Shown piece after piece: positions 33,312-42,762 of a stretch of 64,000 bases of DNA. The stretch's first letter is position 1. The number at the start of each line of letters is the position of its first letter. The stretch comes from Puniceicoccaceae bacterium (GTDB taxonomy: Bacteria; Verrucomicrobiota; Verrucomicrobiia; Opitutales; JAFGAQ01), in contig JANQOQ010000008.1 of assembly GCA_028285755.1 (NCBI GenBank), forward strand, positions 1,147,399 to 1,211,398. The letters are read 5' to 3'. The position numbers were made by a program, and so were the translations under genes. Below the pieces are notes generated by a model. It was not told the origin of the DNA, searched no databases, and saw only the letters and a list, made by a program, of their open reading frames with translations.

Positions 33312-35285
33312 ATGAATATTATTGAAGTTGTACTCTATATAGTAGCCGTGGTGGGCGTTATTGCACTCGGCATCTGGAAAAGTCGTGATGAAGACCTCAA
33401 GGGCGAAAAAGGCGCATCTGATTATTTCCTGGCAGGCCGTGGTCTTACTTGGTGGCTGGTTGGATTTTCCCTCATTGCTGCAAATATCTCTACCGAGCAG
33501 TTTGTCGGAATGTCGGGCTCCGCTGCAAATTGGCTGGGTATGGCGATCGCCTCCTATGAGTGGATGGCTGCAGCGACTCTGGTGATTGTAGGGTTTTTCT
33601 TTTTGCCCAAGTTCTTGAAAACCGGTCTATATACCATTCCTGAGTTCCTGCAGTATCGCTTCGATGGGGTTGCCCGACTCTCCATGGCGATTCCGGCGAT
33701 TGTTACACTGGTATTTGTAACGACTTCATCCGTGATCTTTTCGGGCGCAAAGTTTATTTCAGAGTATTATAACACGGTTCCGATTCTCAATAACCTGACG
33801 ATTGTCTGTTGGCTGATCGCCGCCTTTGCCGCCATTTATGTATTTGTGGGCGGCCTTAAGGCGTGTGCATGGACGGATCTCGTATGGGGTGCGGCATTGA
33901 TACTTGGAGGAGCGATCGTCATGTATATGGCATTCTCGGTGTTAGCAGATAAACCTGCTGATGAGCTCATCTTGACGAAAGTGGCGAATTCTGAAGCAAC
34001 GGTTGCAGATTTGGAGGCTGCGGGACCCTTTGAGCGATTTATGTTATTGAATGACGGGGTGGACGGGGAAGCAGAAGCCCGCAACGGGCCCAATGGCTCT
34101 GGTGGTAAGCTCCATATGATACGCCCGATAGAGGATACCGATATCCCCTGGACTGCGCTATTAATCGGGCTGTGGATTCCGAACTTCTTTTACTGGGGGC
34201 TTAATCAGTACATCGTTCAACGGACACTCGGTTCTAAGTCACTTGCGGAGGGCCAAAAAGGGATCGTATTTGCGGCATTTTTGAAGCTATTGATACCCTT
34301 CATAGTGGTTATCCCCGGCATACTGGCGTATAATTTGTTTTCCGGAGATTTACATCAAAGCGCTGCCGAACGAAATATGGGCATCGTAGAGAATGCCCAA
34401 CCGGGTGAAGTGTTCACTGTGGATTATGAATTTGTGAAAAGGCAACCGGATATGGCTGCACAAATTTTGCAGAAGAACGTGCAAGCCAGTCCCGAGAAGC
34501 CTATCGTCGATTTTGATACGAATGACATCGCGGGAATGGCCAATACGATTAATACGTTTGCGCTCTCGGCGATTGAAAGCGGGGCATCCAGTGCTGGTGA
34601 TTTGAAAGGTTATGACTATGATGCGGCGTTTCCGGTGCTCGTGCGTAATCTGATCAAACCCATGCCGCTGATTTCCTGGTTTGTTCTCGCTGCGCTCAGT
34701 GGTGCGGTGATCAGCTCGCTGGCATCGATGTTAAACTCGGCTTCCACGATAGCGACCATGGACCTATATTCAAAGTTCACGGGCGAACAGGATCCGGCGA
34801 AACTGGTGAGTATAGGCCGTATGTTTGTAGTTATATTCGTAATCCTGGCCGCCTTCGTTGCTCCTGCCCTGGATAATTTTACGAGTATTTTTGCCTACAT
34901 CCAGGAGTTCCAGGGCTTCATCTCCCCGGGTATATTAGCTGTATTTATTTTTGGCTTCTTCTCCCCGCGCACTCCCCGTTATTTTGGTGCAGTGGGCATC
35001 GGACTCAATGTAGTCGCTTACGCCTCCTTTAAATGGCTTATCGGCCCTTGGCTGGTAGCTAACGGGTGGTGGTATTCGGATCAAATTGCGTTCCTGGATC
35101 GTATGGCAATCTGCTTCTTCCTCGTTATTATTACCGGATTGGTGATTACCTGGCTGAAGCCCATGAAAGCCCCGGTAACCATGCCAGAAAATAAGGAAAT
35201 TGCGCTGGAATCCTCCAATGTTGCAAAGATTGGCGGGATCGCTGTTTTGGTGTTAACGGTGATTTTCTATATCCTATTCTGGTAA
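33312..35285 (+). CDS. SGLT-type sodium/sugar symporter (SSS family)
   Basis: A 657-residue Na+-coupled symporter of the solute:sodium symporter family, probably importing galactose or a related hexose since it follows galK. About 14 membrane segments are seen. Signature regions include DYFLAGRGLTWWLVGFSLIAANIS and STEQFVGMSGSA near helices 1-2, and GLNQYIVQRTLGSKS in the middle, which is SGLT-like. Two long hydrophilic insertions (about residues 215-270 and 352-440) enlarge it beyond the 500-550 residues of simple members. A strong terminator follows 30 bases after the stop. Confidence 0.94.
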   Translation: MNIIEVVLYIVAVVGVIALGIWKSRDEDLKGEKGASDYFLAGRGLTWWLVGFSLIAANISTEQFVGMSGSAANWLGMAIASYEWMAAATLVIVGFFFLPKFLKTGLYTIPEFLQYRFDGVARLSMAIPAIVTLVFVTTSSVIFSGAKFISEYYNTVPILNNLTIVCWLIAAFAAIYVFVGGLKACAWTDLVWGAALILGGAIVMYMAFSVLADKPADELILTKVANSEATVADLEAAGPFERFMLLNDGVDGEAEARNGPNGSGGKLHMIRPIEDTDIPWTALLIGLWIPNFFYWGLNQYIVQRTLGSKSLAEGQKGIVFAAFLKLLIPFIVVIPGILAYNLFSGDLHQSAAERNMGIVENAQPGEVFTVDYEFVKRQPDMAAQILQKNVQASPEKPIVDFDTNDIAGMANTINTFALSAIESGASSAGDLKGYDYDAAFPVLVRNLIKPMPLISWFVLAALSGAVISSLASMLNSASTIATMDLYSKFTGEQDPAKLVSIGRMFVVIFVILAAFVAPALDNFTSIFAYIQEFQGFISPGILAVFIFGFFSPRTPRYFGAVGIGLNVVAYASFKWLIGPWLVANGWWYSDQIAFLDRMAICFFLVIITGLVITWLKPMKAPVTMPENKEIALESSNVAKIGGIAVLVLTVIFYILFW

Positions 35286-35314
35286 GCCAATAAAAATTAT
35301 ACCTTTTAAAAAGG

Positions 35315-35343
35315 CCGGAAGCGTTTCTGCTTCCGGTTTTTTT
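35315..35343 (+). terminator. Rho-independent terminator after galK-symporter
   Basis: A perfect 8-bp stem CCGGAAGC/GCTTCCGG (35315-35322 with 35329-35336), a six-base loop, and a run of seven T. It ends the galK-symporter transcript. Confidence 0.92.
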
Positions 35344-35421
35344 GTTGTCCTCACAGGACTTTTTTGAGTAATTTACTCAATTAGGAGTCTATGACTTAGA
35401 AGGTTGTTAGTGTTAGTTTGG

Positions 35422-36486
35422 ATGAAACGTTTTTTTTGGTCTTGGTTGTTAGGGCTTGCGGTGGTTTCCTCATACGCGCAAGACACACTTAAATTTAAGA
35501 ATGGGGACGTGGTGACAGGCCGGTATCTCGGGCAGAGTGAGACGATCATTTTCTTTGATTCTGAGATCTTTGGGGTTATCAAGGTCCCGCAGGGTATGTT
35601 GGTTATTGATCCGGCTGAACTCAGGAATAAAAATGTACCACAGGTTACTGAAGAGCCCGCGCCTCCTCCACAAGCTCCGGCACCACAAAGAAGGCCACAG
35701 GTTGCTGATAAACCGGCAGCCCAACCCCAAGAGCCTGAGCCAGTCATAGAAAACCGTTTGCAGTATTTTTGGCGGACCGCTGAGCAAACTTTAAGCCGGG
35801 TGGTCAATGATCGGGTCCCTGGGTGGTTTCCCCAGCTTCCGGAAAAATGGGACGGTAGCCTGAAATTTGGATTTAATTATAATGATGCCCGTAGATTGAA
35901 TACGAGAACCTATGGGGAATTTAACCTCGAGCGGGATGACAACAACCATAACTTCAATTTGAAGACCTATTTTGCCTATGCAGAACAAAACCGGGTGACC
36001 AATGAACAGGACTATGGGGGGTCTTTCCGATATCGTTACAAATTTGGTCAAGGCAACTTCGTTGAGAGTTTAACGACTGTTGATATTGATAATATTAATG
36101 AACCTGATCGTCGTATTACAGAGTCGTTGGGTTACGGGGTGTCCCTGCTCAGGTCCGATCGACTCAAGCTGGATGTGGTTCTCGGGGGTGCACTCGAGGA
36201 AATACAAGTGAGTGATATGGACTCTGAGTTGAATTTCAGGGTATCCTTGAATGAAAACTTTAATTGGCGTTTTAATAAACATTTGAATTTCAAGCAAAGC
36301 TTACGCGTGCTTGAAAATGTGGAGGACTTTGGAGAGTATTATATTCGCTTTGACTCAGGGCTGAATACACTCATTATTGGAGCCCTAAACTTGGGCATCA
36401 CCTACCGTCTCGATTATGATTCTGCATTGAGCCGCGCGAATCGCCAGAAGACCCGACTGGTCACCAGTTTAGGTATCAATTTTTAG
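35422..36486 (+). CDS. DUF481 outer-membrane beta-barrel protein
   Basis: A 354-residue exported protein. The ATG at 35422 gives a clean signal peptide (MKRFFWSWLLGLAVVSSYAQ); upstream codons are reached only through a TTG. An N-terminal Sm-like strand region (LKFKNGDVVTGRYLGQSE) is followed by a Pro/Gln/Ala-rich linker (about 85-115). A DUF481 barrel of alternating strands (LKFGFNYNDARRLN, YGGSFRYRYKFGQGNFVES) then runs to a terminal Phe, as outer-membrane proteins do. DUF481/YdiY proteins are salt- or acid-induced barrels of unknown role. Only eight bases separate it from the octaheme lipoprotein gene, suggesting they act together. Confidence 0.88.
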   Translation: MKRFFWSWLLGLAVVSSYAQDTLKFKNGDVVTGRYLGQSETIIFFDSEIFGVIKVPQGMLVIDPAELRNKNVPQVTEEPAPPPQAPAPQRRPQVADKPAAQPQEPEPVIENRLQYFWRTAEQTLSRVVNDRVPGWFPQLPEKWDGSLKFGFNYNDARRLNTRTYGEFNLERDDNNHNFNLKTYFAYAEQNRVTNEQDYGGSFRYRYKFGQGNFVESLTTVDIDNINEPDRRITESLGYGVSLLRSDRLKLDVVLGGALEEIQVSDMDSELNFRVSLNENFNWRFNKHLNFKQSLRVLENVEDFGEYYIRFDSGLNTLIIGALNLGITYRLDYDSALSRANRQKTRLVTSLGINF

Positions 36487-36494
36487 TTGCTGTT

Positions 36495-38762
36495 TTGAAA
36501 AATAACCCCCCCAGTAAGGGCACTCTCTTGGGAGCTGCCGCCATTGCTGCTGTTGTGATGACTTCGTTTATCGCATCCTGCAGTAATCAATCGGAGGATG
36601 AGATACCGTATCTGAACTCACGGAGTGGGTCCAAGATATTTATCGGTAATCCATCTGCTAAATGCATGAGCTGCCATCAGGATGTCTATGATCAGTGGCG
36701 AACCTCGCACCATGCGCTGGCAAACCGCACGATGACTGCCACTAATTTTGCAGAGGCCTTTGAACCGCCCCATCAGCACCAGGAGGGTGGACCGGTATCC
36801 GAGATTTACAAAACTGAAGATGGGCGGCTGATTATCGAGACCTTGGGCCCTGATGACACGATTGAACCCTTTGAGCCCGAGATGGTCCTGGCCTACGACC
36901 CGCTTATTCAATTCTTAATCCCTTTTCCTGGGGGACGGTGGCAGGTGACCGAGCTTGCTTGGGACATCCACAACAAGGAGTGGTTCAATGTATACGGGTA
37001 TCAGAATCGCAGACCTGAGGAGTGGGGCCATTGGTCACAGAGGGGAATGAACTGGAACACCCAGTGCGCTGAGTGTCATACTTCCAATTATGCCAAGAAC
37101 TATGATCATGTGACGGATGCTTTTGCGACTACCTGGGATCAAATGGGGATTTCCTGCCAGCAGTGCCATGGGGAGATGGAGGCTCATCTGGAAAACCCCG
37201 TTGCCGCATTGATCCCTGAAGAGCAGGCCGTCCAGGAAGCGTATTTTGATAATTGTATAACCTGCCACAGCCGACGTGAAAACTTTTCGGGAGATTTTAA
37301 GCCTGGAGATAAATACTTTGACCATTTCAGAGTGCAGTTGCCGGTCATGGATCAATTTTATCATGCAGACGGGCAAATCAAGGATGAGGTGTTTGTCTAT
37401 GGATCTCTGGCGATGAGCCGTATGCATCATGCGGGGGTGAAGTGCCTGGACTGCCATAATCCGCACACCAATGAGATGATTTTGCCCATCGATAACAATT
37501 CCCTCTGCCTTTCCTGCCACCAGGGTGTGGGTGTGAATGGAGCACCCCCGATTGAGCCGCTCACCCATAGTAATCATGGAGCGGGTAGCACCGGTAACCG
37601 ATGTGTGGAGTGTCACATGACCTTTACTACCTATATGATGCGCGACCCGCGGCGTGATCACGGTTTCCACATGCCTGATCCTAAGCTGACGATCGAGTTG
37701 GGCATTCCCAACGCCTGCAATAAGTGCCATACTGAAGAGACCGCCGAGTGGGCGATGGAGCACTACGATACCTGGTATGGTGAAAGCGATAAAATCGCAC
37801 TGAACCGACTCAGAGCTCGTACGCTCTCAGCGGCATATGCGGGTGACCTCGAATCAATTGATGGGTTAAGGACCTTGCTCGAGCAGGAGATCATCCCGCT
37901 GTGGAAAGCCACATACCTGCAGCTGATTATGACCCTGGAGCCTTCCCCGGAGAATATGCAACTGGCCCGCAGTTATTTTGAGGATGAATCGCCGCTGGTC
38001 AGAAATGTGGTGGTTCAAACTCTCGGTATTTATCCGGAAAATCACACCTTTATCCGTCCTGCTCTGGATGATGAATCGCGACTGGTCCGCATTGATGCAG
38101 CCTGGCACCTCCGTGCCTCCATCGATCAAAACTCAAGGGCCTGGCAGGAACTGTTTGAGTATATGTATTATGCAAGTGATCAACCCGCAGGAGCCATGCG
38201 TCTGGCTGACTATCATATGGGTGTCGGTGACTTGCCGGAGGCAGAGCGTTGGTTAACCAAGGCATCGAACTGGGATAAAACTTCCCCGATGGTTTGGATG
38301 AGTCGTGGAATGCTTTCCAATAGTATGGGTAAAAATGAGGAAGCACTCGGGCACTTGAAAAGAGCTCAGGGGCTGACCACGGAAGATCCCATGCCCAGCT
38401 ATTACATTTCTTTGCTGCTTGCTGAAATGGGAAGACCTGGCGAGGCGCAGCTTGAATTAGAAAAGCTGGTAGTTAATCACAGTGATTTTGACCGTGCATG
38501 GTATAACCTGGGCTTGCTGTATTCGCAGCAAAATCAGCCGGAAGAGGCGATTAGGCGTCTCGATAAAGCGATTGAGTTGAACCCACTGCAACCCGACTAC
38601 CCTTATGCCAAGGCGACTATCCTGATTCGCATGGGGGCAATACCCGAGACTCTGGAAATTCTCCAGTCTATCTTAGAGGTATACCCGAATTATGCTCCGG
38701 CGGCTCAATTGTATCAAAGACTTATGCAACAGACAATTCTGCCAAATAATGAACAAAATTAA
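36495..38762 (+). CDS. Octaheme c-type cytochrome lipoprotein with HEAT-like and TPR repeats
   Basis: A 755-residue lipoprotein with eight CxxCH heme-binding motifs, at about residues 57, 191, 221, 254, 317, 338, 370 and 408. The start is TTG at 36495; it yields a signal anchor ending in the lipobox-like FIASC (C29). The first motif with DQWRTSHHALAN resembles the cytochrome c554/c' family. After the hemes come HEAT-like repeats (about 440-540) and at least four TPR-like repeats (about 555-745). It should be an extracytoplasmic electron carrier or multiheme oxidoreductase with a protein-binding C-terminus. The substrate is unknown. It follows the DUF481 barrel gene by eight bases. Confidence 0.92.
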   Translation: MKNNPPSKGTLLGAAAIAAVVMTSFIASCSNQSEDEIPYLNSRSGSKIFIGNPSAKCMSCHQDVYDQWRTSHHALANRTMTATNFAEAFEPPHQHQEGGPVSEIYKTEDGRLIIETLGPDDTIEPFEPEMVLAYDPLIQFLIPFPGGRWQVTELAWDIHNKEWFNVYGYQNRRPEEWGHWSQRGMNWNTQCAECHTSNYAKNYDHVTDAFATTWDQMGISCQQCHGEMEAHLENPVAALIPEEQAVQEAYFDNCITCHSRRENFSGDFKPGDKYFDHFRVQLPVMDQFYHADGQIKDEVFVYGSLAMSRMHHAGVKCLDCHNPHTNEMILPIDNNSLCLSCHQGVGVNGAPPIEPLTHSNHGAGSTGNRCVECHMTFTTYMMRDPRRDHGFHMPDPKLTIELGIPNACNKCHTEETAEWAMEHYDTWYGESDKIALNRLRARTLSAAYAGDLESIDGLRTLLEQEIIPLWKATYLQLIMTLEPSPENMQLARSYFEDESPLVRNVVVQTLGIYPENHTFIRPALDDESRLVRIDAAWHLRASIDQNSRAWQELFEYMYYASDQPAGAMRLADYHMGVGDLPEAERWLTKASNWDKTSPMVWMSRGMLSNSMGKNEEALGHLKRAQGLTTEDPMPSYYISLLLAEMGRPGEAQLELEKLVVNHSDFDRAWYNLGLLYSQQNQPEEAIRRLDKAIELNPLQPDYPYAKATILIRMGAIPETLEILQSILEVYPNYAPAAQLYQRLMQQTILPNNEQN

Positions 38763-38859
38763 CCTCAACTGAATCTTTTTAAATAATTCAGATTTTATAT
38801 TTGCAGCGAAGCGCAACTTACTCAAGATGCCTGTTTTGTTCTCAGAGTTTTTCCAAGGA

Positions 38860-40026
38860 ATGAATTTCGAACATAATATACCCAAAACACTCACATTTAA
38901 AGGGATACTCGTTTCGGTTGTGCTGTTGGTATCAGCCAGTGCTCGGGAGATACCGGTTACAACGATTGATTTTGTGGAGGTTCAAAACCAGTCACTCGAT
39001 TCTAATTTCTTCAGAACCTATATCGCGAGTAACCACCCTTTGACATTTTCTGCAGGAAACACGGCTGACATGATCCTGATCACCGATCTCAATGATCCCG
39101 ATAATTTGATTGAAATCAGAGAGGGAGAGCCGGGAGATTTGAGTGATACCACAGATGATACCTTTATCTACATTGGAAGTTATGAGGGCTTTAACTCACA
39201 AACGGGTCAAACCATTGATCGCGGCTACATCATGATTGAAGCTCAAAATGATGCTCCGACTTTTGGGTTAAGTCAGCAAGAAATCAATGTCGGCTTTTTG
39301 CGGATTAATAATCCCTGGCAGATACTTCCAGACCAAACAGAGAATTTCATCGGTGGCCTACAGGGTACCATTACCTATGATTCCCTTTCCCGGAGCCGAA
39401 CCGATCAAATTTTTCTGAGCGGCACGTTCCAGGGGGAGCCCATCACTTTTAGTGGTGTAGCAAGCACGCTGGTTACTGAGGATGATACGGTTGGGATGAC
39501 CAATTTGCTGCTTGAAAATGCGGATGGCACTGCGGTTGATTTCCAAACCATTCTCTTTAGCAGGACTGACAATGACTATGAAGCCTTATTAAGAAGAAAT
39601 AATGATGCTTCGGAGCCGGATCGCTGGAATCACCGCTACGCTATGATTGTTGCGACCGATACTCAGGACAGCGATCAGGATGGTGTGCCTGATTTTTCGG
39701 ATACCGGGGATGCAGTCGTCAATCAGGCCTCGAGTGTAAACAGTATTTTCTCAGCGGAACTAGGCGCGAGCATCCAGGATCACGGTAACGACCTTTACTA
39801 CTCAGATTTGGTGGGATGGTTTATGAAGCCCACCTTGCAGGAAGCCGGATCCATTTCAATCTTCAGCACGGCTGAAGGCCTTGGCCTAATGACAACGAAT
39901 GCCAAGGATACTCCTTACTTTACACGTGAGAGTGACGGAACAGTGTTGTTTTTTCAGGTAAATGAAAATGGTTTACCCAAGTATTATGATTTTGCGACCG
40001 AGCAGTGGCATGAGCTCAACTATTAA
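38860..40026 (+). CDS. Secreted hypothetical protein with Asp-rich calcium-type repeat
   Basis: A secreted protein of about 388 residues that I do not recognise. The ATG at 38860 gives a signal peptide ending near SASA and has AAGGA directly upstream; an in-frame ATG at 38827 would add 11 residues. The body is beta-rich. Near residue 275 it has DTQDSDQDGVPDFSDTGD, an Asp-rich loop of the thrombospondin type-3 kind that binds calcium. The C-terminus (KYYDFATEQWHELNY) is aromatic. Four bases after its stop starts the Calx-beta protein, so the two are a transcription unit and probably parts of one surface structure. Confidence 0.8.
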   Translation: MNFEHNIPKTLTFKGILVSVVLLVSASAREIPVTTIDFVEVQNQSLDSNFFRTYIASNHPLTFSAGNTADMILITDLNDPDNLIEIREGEPGDLSDTTDDTFIYIGSYEGFNSQTGQTIDRGYIMIEAQNDAPTFGLSQQEINVGFLRINNPWQILPDQTENFIGGLQGTITYDSLSRSRTDQIFLSGTFQGEPITFSGVASTLVTEDDTVGMTNLLLENADGTAVDFQTILFSRTDNDYEALLRRNNDASEPDRWNHRYAMIVATDTQDSDQDGVPDFSDTGDAVVNQASSVNSIFSAELGASIQDHGNDLYYSDLVGWFMKPTLQEAGSISIFSTAEGLGLMTTNAKDTPYFTRESDGTVLFFQVNENGLPKYYDFATEQWHELNY

Positions 40027-40030
40027 TCCA

Positions 40031-42757
40031 ATGTCAGATTTTAAAGCAGTATACAGGATAGTCCAAAAAGCACGCATTGCTTTGATGGGTGGATTTTCAG
40101 TGCTTTTGCTGAGCGCGACATTGTCCGCACAAATCACGGTCAGTTTTGATGAAGCGGGCCAAACGCACATAGAATCCGCTAATAGCACAGTGGTTGTCGA
40201 GTTGTCACCTGATAGCCTAACAGGTCAGCTCAATTTCACAACCGAGGTATTTGACGGAGCAGTGGTTTTCCTTGAGTTAAATGAGGCATCCTTTGTAGAG
40301 TTTGATGTACCTTACACCATAACCTCTGCCACTACGGCTACCCTGGATGATGACTATCGGGTATATGAGCCTACTACTGAGTCGGGTGACGAAGTGGTCA
40401 ATCAGTTTAAAGACACTATTAAATTCCGTCCGGGTGATCTTCGAAAACCAATCCCCATTGAGATTATCAACGATAATAATGAAGAGGGAGATGAGTTAAT
40501 CGTATTGGCGATCGACACATCCAATCTATCGGTTGCCGGGCCTGGAGAAATTCTAACACACACCATACGTGTGCGTGATAATGATATCATCACAGCGCGA
40601 TTCGCCTCCCACAATGAGGAGTTTTCCGAAAGTCAGGATATTGCAGCAACGATCATCCTGAGCTCACCTTCAGATAGTGAAATCACGATACCTTTTACCG
40701 TTGCTACAGGTACTGCACAAGATGCGGATATTGACCCTTCCGCTTCTGAATCGACCACCTCACCCATTACCATTCCTGCAGGCAGTACAACGGCACGAAT
40801 TATCGTATCGGTCGTAAACGATAATATCACCGATGCGGATACCGGAGGTTCACTCCTTGAAACCGTAACCATTACCATGGGAACCCCTTCACTTGAGGAC
40901 AATGGGGGTAATCTGTTGGGCGATCCGATTCCGTTTACGGGAACCATCCGTGATAACGAGCCCATTACCATCCAGTTCAGCGATTTTGTGAATGAAGGCT
41001 TTGAAATTGCCAGAGAAGAGTTTGCATCCGGAGCTTTGGTTGTGGAGCTTATTGACCCAGAGGGAAATCCCACAAGTGCCGGTACTGAAATTGAAGTGCC
41101 CTTCACTTTAAGTGGAACAGCCACTGAAGGTGATAGCGATACTTCAGACTATGATGTCATTGACAGTCCGATCAGCATAGCCGAGGGGCAATCAGCTGTA
41201 AATTTCAATATCAATATCAATAATGATGATACTGCCGAAGAGGATGAAACAATCATCATAGATCTGGCACAGCCGAACTACGTGGATGAGGGGGGTGACC
41301 TCGTATTGGGGGAAAACCGCTTTCAGATTACGATTGAAGACAATGATCCGGTAACCCTTCAATTTGGTGCGGTTTTTAGTCGTGATGATGAAGAGGCTGC
41401 TGAGGATTTTGATGTGGATGATATCCGCTTTATACCTGCGGACGGTATCATTGTAGGTGAGTCTCAGGGCTTTGTAAATATACCTGTATTTTTATCATCA
41501 CCGGTGGCGAATGCTGTTAGCTTTGATCTGGAAATCGTTAGTGCCGGAACTTCCGCTACATTCATCGACCCTCGTAATCTCAATGCGGATACTGATGAAA
41601 ACTCATGGGATTTTACCAGCGGTGCAGGTTTGAACATCACTTCGTTAGACTCAACACTAAATGTCTCGATACCTGCAGGGGTAGAGAACGTTACAATCCC
41701 GTTGATTCTAAATAATAACGATGAAACACCCGTAGTCTTCGGGCAATCACCCGCAGAGGATGTTGAGCCTGATGAGTCCATACAGCTTCGTATAAGCAAC
41801 GTGAATACCGGTGATAGCCAAGTGAATCTGGGCAGCCAAACCACTTACGATATTACGGTTAAAGAATTACCCGATATTGATGTTACCGCCTTGTTTAATG
41901 GACTAAGCCCGAACCCCAGTAATTTCATAGCGGGGGGGCCGCGCTACAACAGCCTTACGAGCCTGCATGAGGTGATTTATAATTTAAGTTTAAACACCCC
42001 CTTAAACCCGAATGATTTTGCTGGTTACCGTTCATTTAAGTTCAGTTTTCGCACGGCTACCTATGATCTGGGTACTCCTGATAGTGCTGGGAATGACCCA
42101 TTGGTCAGTGATCCCCAATTCCCTGCAGAAGATCAGGCATATCAGCTTTTTGTTGATCCGCAGTTTGAACCTCATTATCCGGACGGGTTCGATTTTGTAT
42201 TGCTGAGGGAAGGCGAAGACCAGACTTCATCTGACTTTACGGATGTGAATGCAGACCTGAGTATACGTAATCCATTCGTTTTACGTCCATTGAATCTACC
42301 GACTTTAAATGACTCCGAGGCGGTTCTGGATAATCGTTATGGGATAAATGAGTCTTTTGACTGGACCGTTGAATTTTCAAATGCCGGGTTCTTACAACTC
42401 GACACTTCCAAAATTGATCCGGCTCAGAATGCGGATCGCCTGAAGGTCTTTTTATCGGTGGATGATGTCAATTTAACCGGTCTCTCCGGAAACTTGTTAG
42501 CAGTTCCCATTATCGAACCTCAAACGGATGGATCTGTATTAATCGTACCCAGAACCAATACCGTTCGATTCTTTGAAATTCAATATCAGGACGAAAATGG
42601 AGAATGGAAAGTAGCCCAGCCTGCCGTTATCGAGAATCCATTCTTAATCAACAATCGCGTCTCCAATTTCCATTTTTGGCTGGATTTGGGGCCGCCGAAG
42701 ACTGAGAAACATCCTTCTGAAGCACCCTTTCGCATGTATCGTGTAATTACCCGTTAG
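40031..42757 (+). CDS. Secreted Calx-beta repeat protein
   Basis: A 908-residue secreted protein. The ATG at 40031 gives a signal peptide ending at LSATLSAQ; the frame stays open upstream inside the previous gene but lacks a signal there. About four Calx-beta-type domains can be seen, each ending in an Asp-rich strand such as VRDNDI, IRDNEP and IEDNDP, with calcium-binding loops like NDDTAEEDETI and NNNEEGDE-type turns. The fourth is more diverged. The last 260 residues form another beta-rich region. Such repeats occur in large adhesins and matrix proteins. It is six bases before the barrel-like gene at 42763. Confidence 0.85.
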   Translation: MSDFKAVYRIVQKARIALMGGFSVLLLSATLSAQITVSFDEAGQTHIESANSTVVVELSPDSLTGQLNFTTEVFDGAVVFLELNEASFVEFDVPYTITSATTATLDDDYRVYEPTTESGDEVVNQFKDTIKFRPGDLRKPIPIEIINDNNEEGDELIVLAIDTSNLSVAGPGEILTHTIRVRDNDIITARFASHNEEFSESQDIAATIILSSPSDSEITIPFTVATGTAQDADIDPSASESTTSPITIPAGSTTARIIVSVVNDNITDADTGGSLLETVTITMGTPSLEDNGGNLLGDPIPFTGTIRDNEPITIQFSDFVNEGFEIAREEFASGALVVELIDPEGNPTSAGTEIEVPFTLSGTATEGDSDTSDYDVIDSPISIAEGQSAVNFNININNDDTAEEDETIIIDLAQPNYVDEGGDLVLGENRFQITIEDNDPVTLQFGAVFSRDDEEAAEDFDVDDIRFIPADGIIVGESQGFVNIPVFLSSPVANAVSFDLEIVSAGTSATFIDPRNLNADTDENSWDFTSGAGLNITSLDSTLNVSIPAGVENVTIPLILNNNDETPVVFGQSPAEDVEPDESIQLRISNVNTGDSQVNLGSQTTYDITVKELPDIDVTALFNGLSPNPSNFIAGGPRYNSLTSLHEVIYNLSLNTPLNPNDFAGYRSFKFSFRTATYDLGTPDSAGNDPLVSDPQFPAEDQAYQLFVDPQFEPHYPDGFDFVLLREGEDQTSSDFTDVNADLSIRNPFVLRPLNLPTLNDSEAVLDNRYGINESFDWTVEFSNAGFLQLDTSKIDPAQNADRLKVFLSVDDVNLTGLSGNLLAVPIIEPQTDGSVLIVPRTNTVRFFEIQYQDENGEWKVAQPAVIENPFLINNRVSNFHFWLDLGPPKTEKHPSEAPFRMYRVITR

Positions 42758-42762
42758 TATCC

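Noticed and set aside
37035-37763. 242-residue leftward frame opposite the octaheme gene
   Set aside because: His/Cys-rich composition arises from reading the CxxCH region backwards; no real features.
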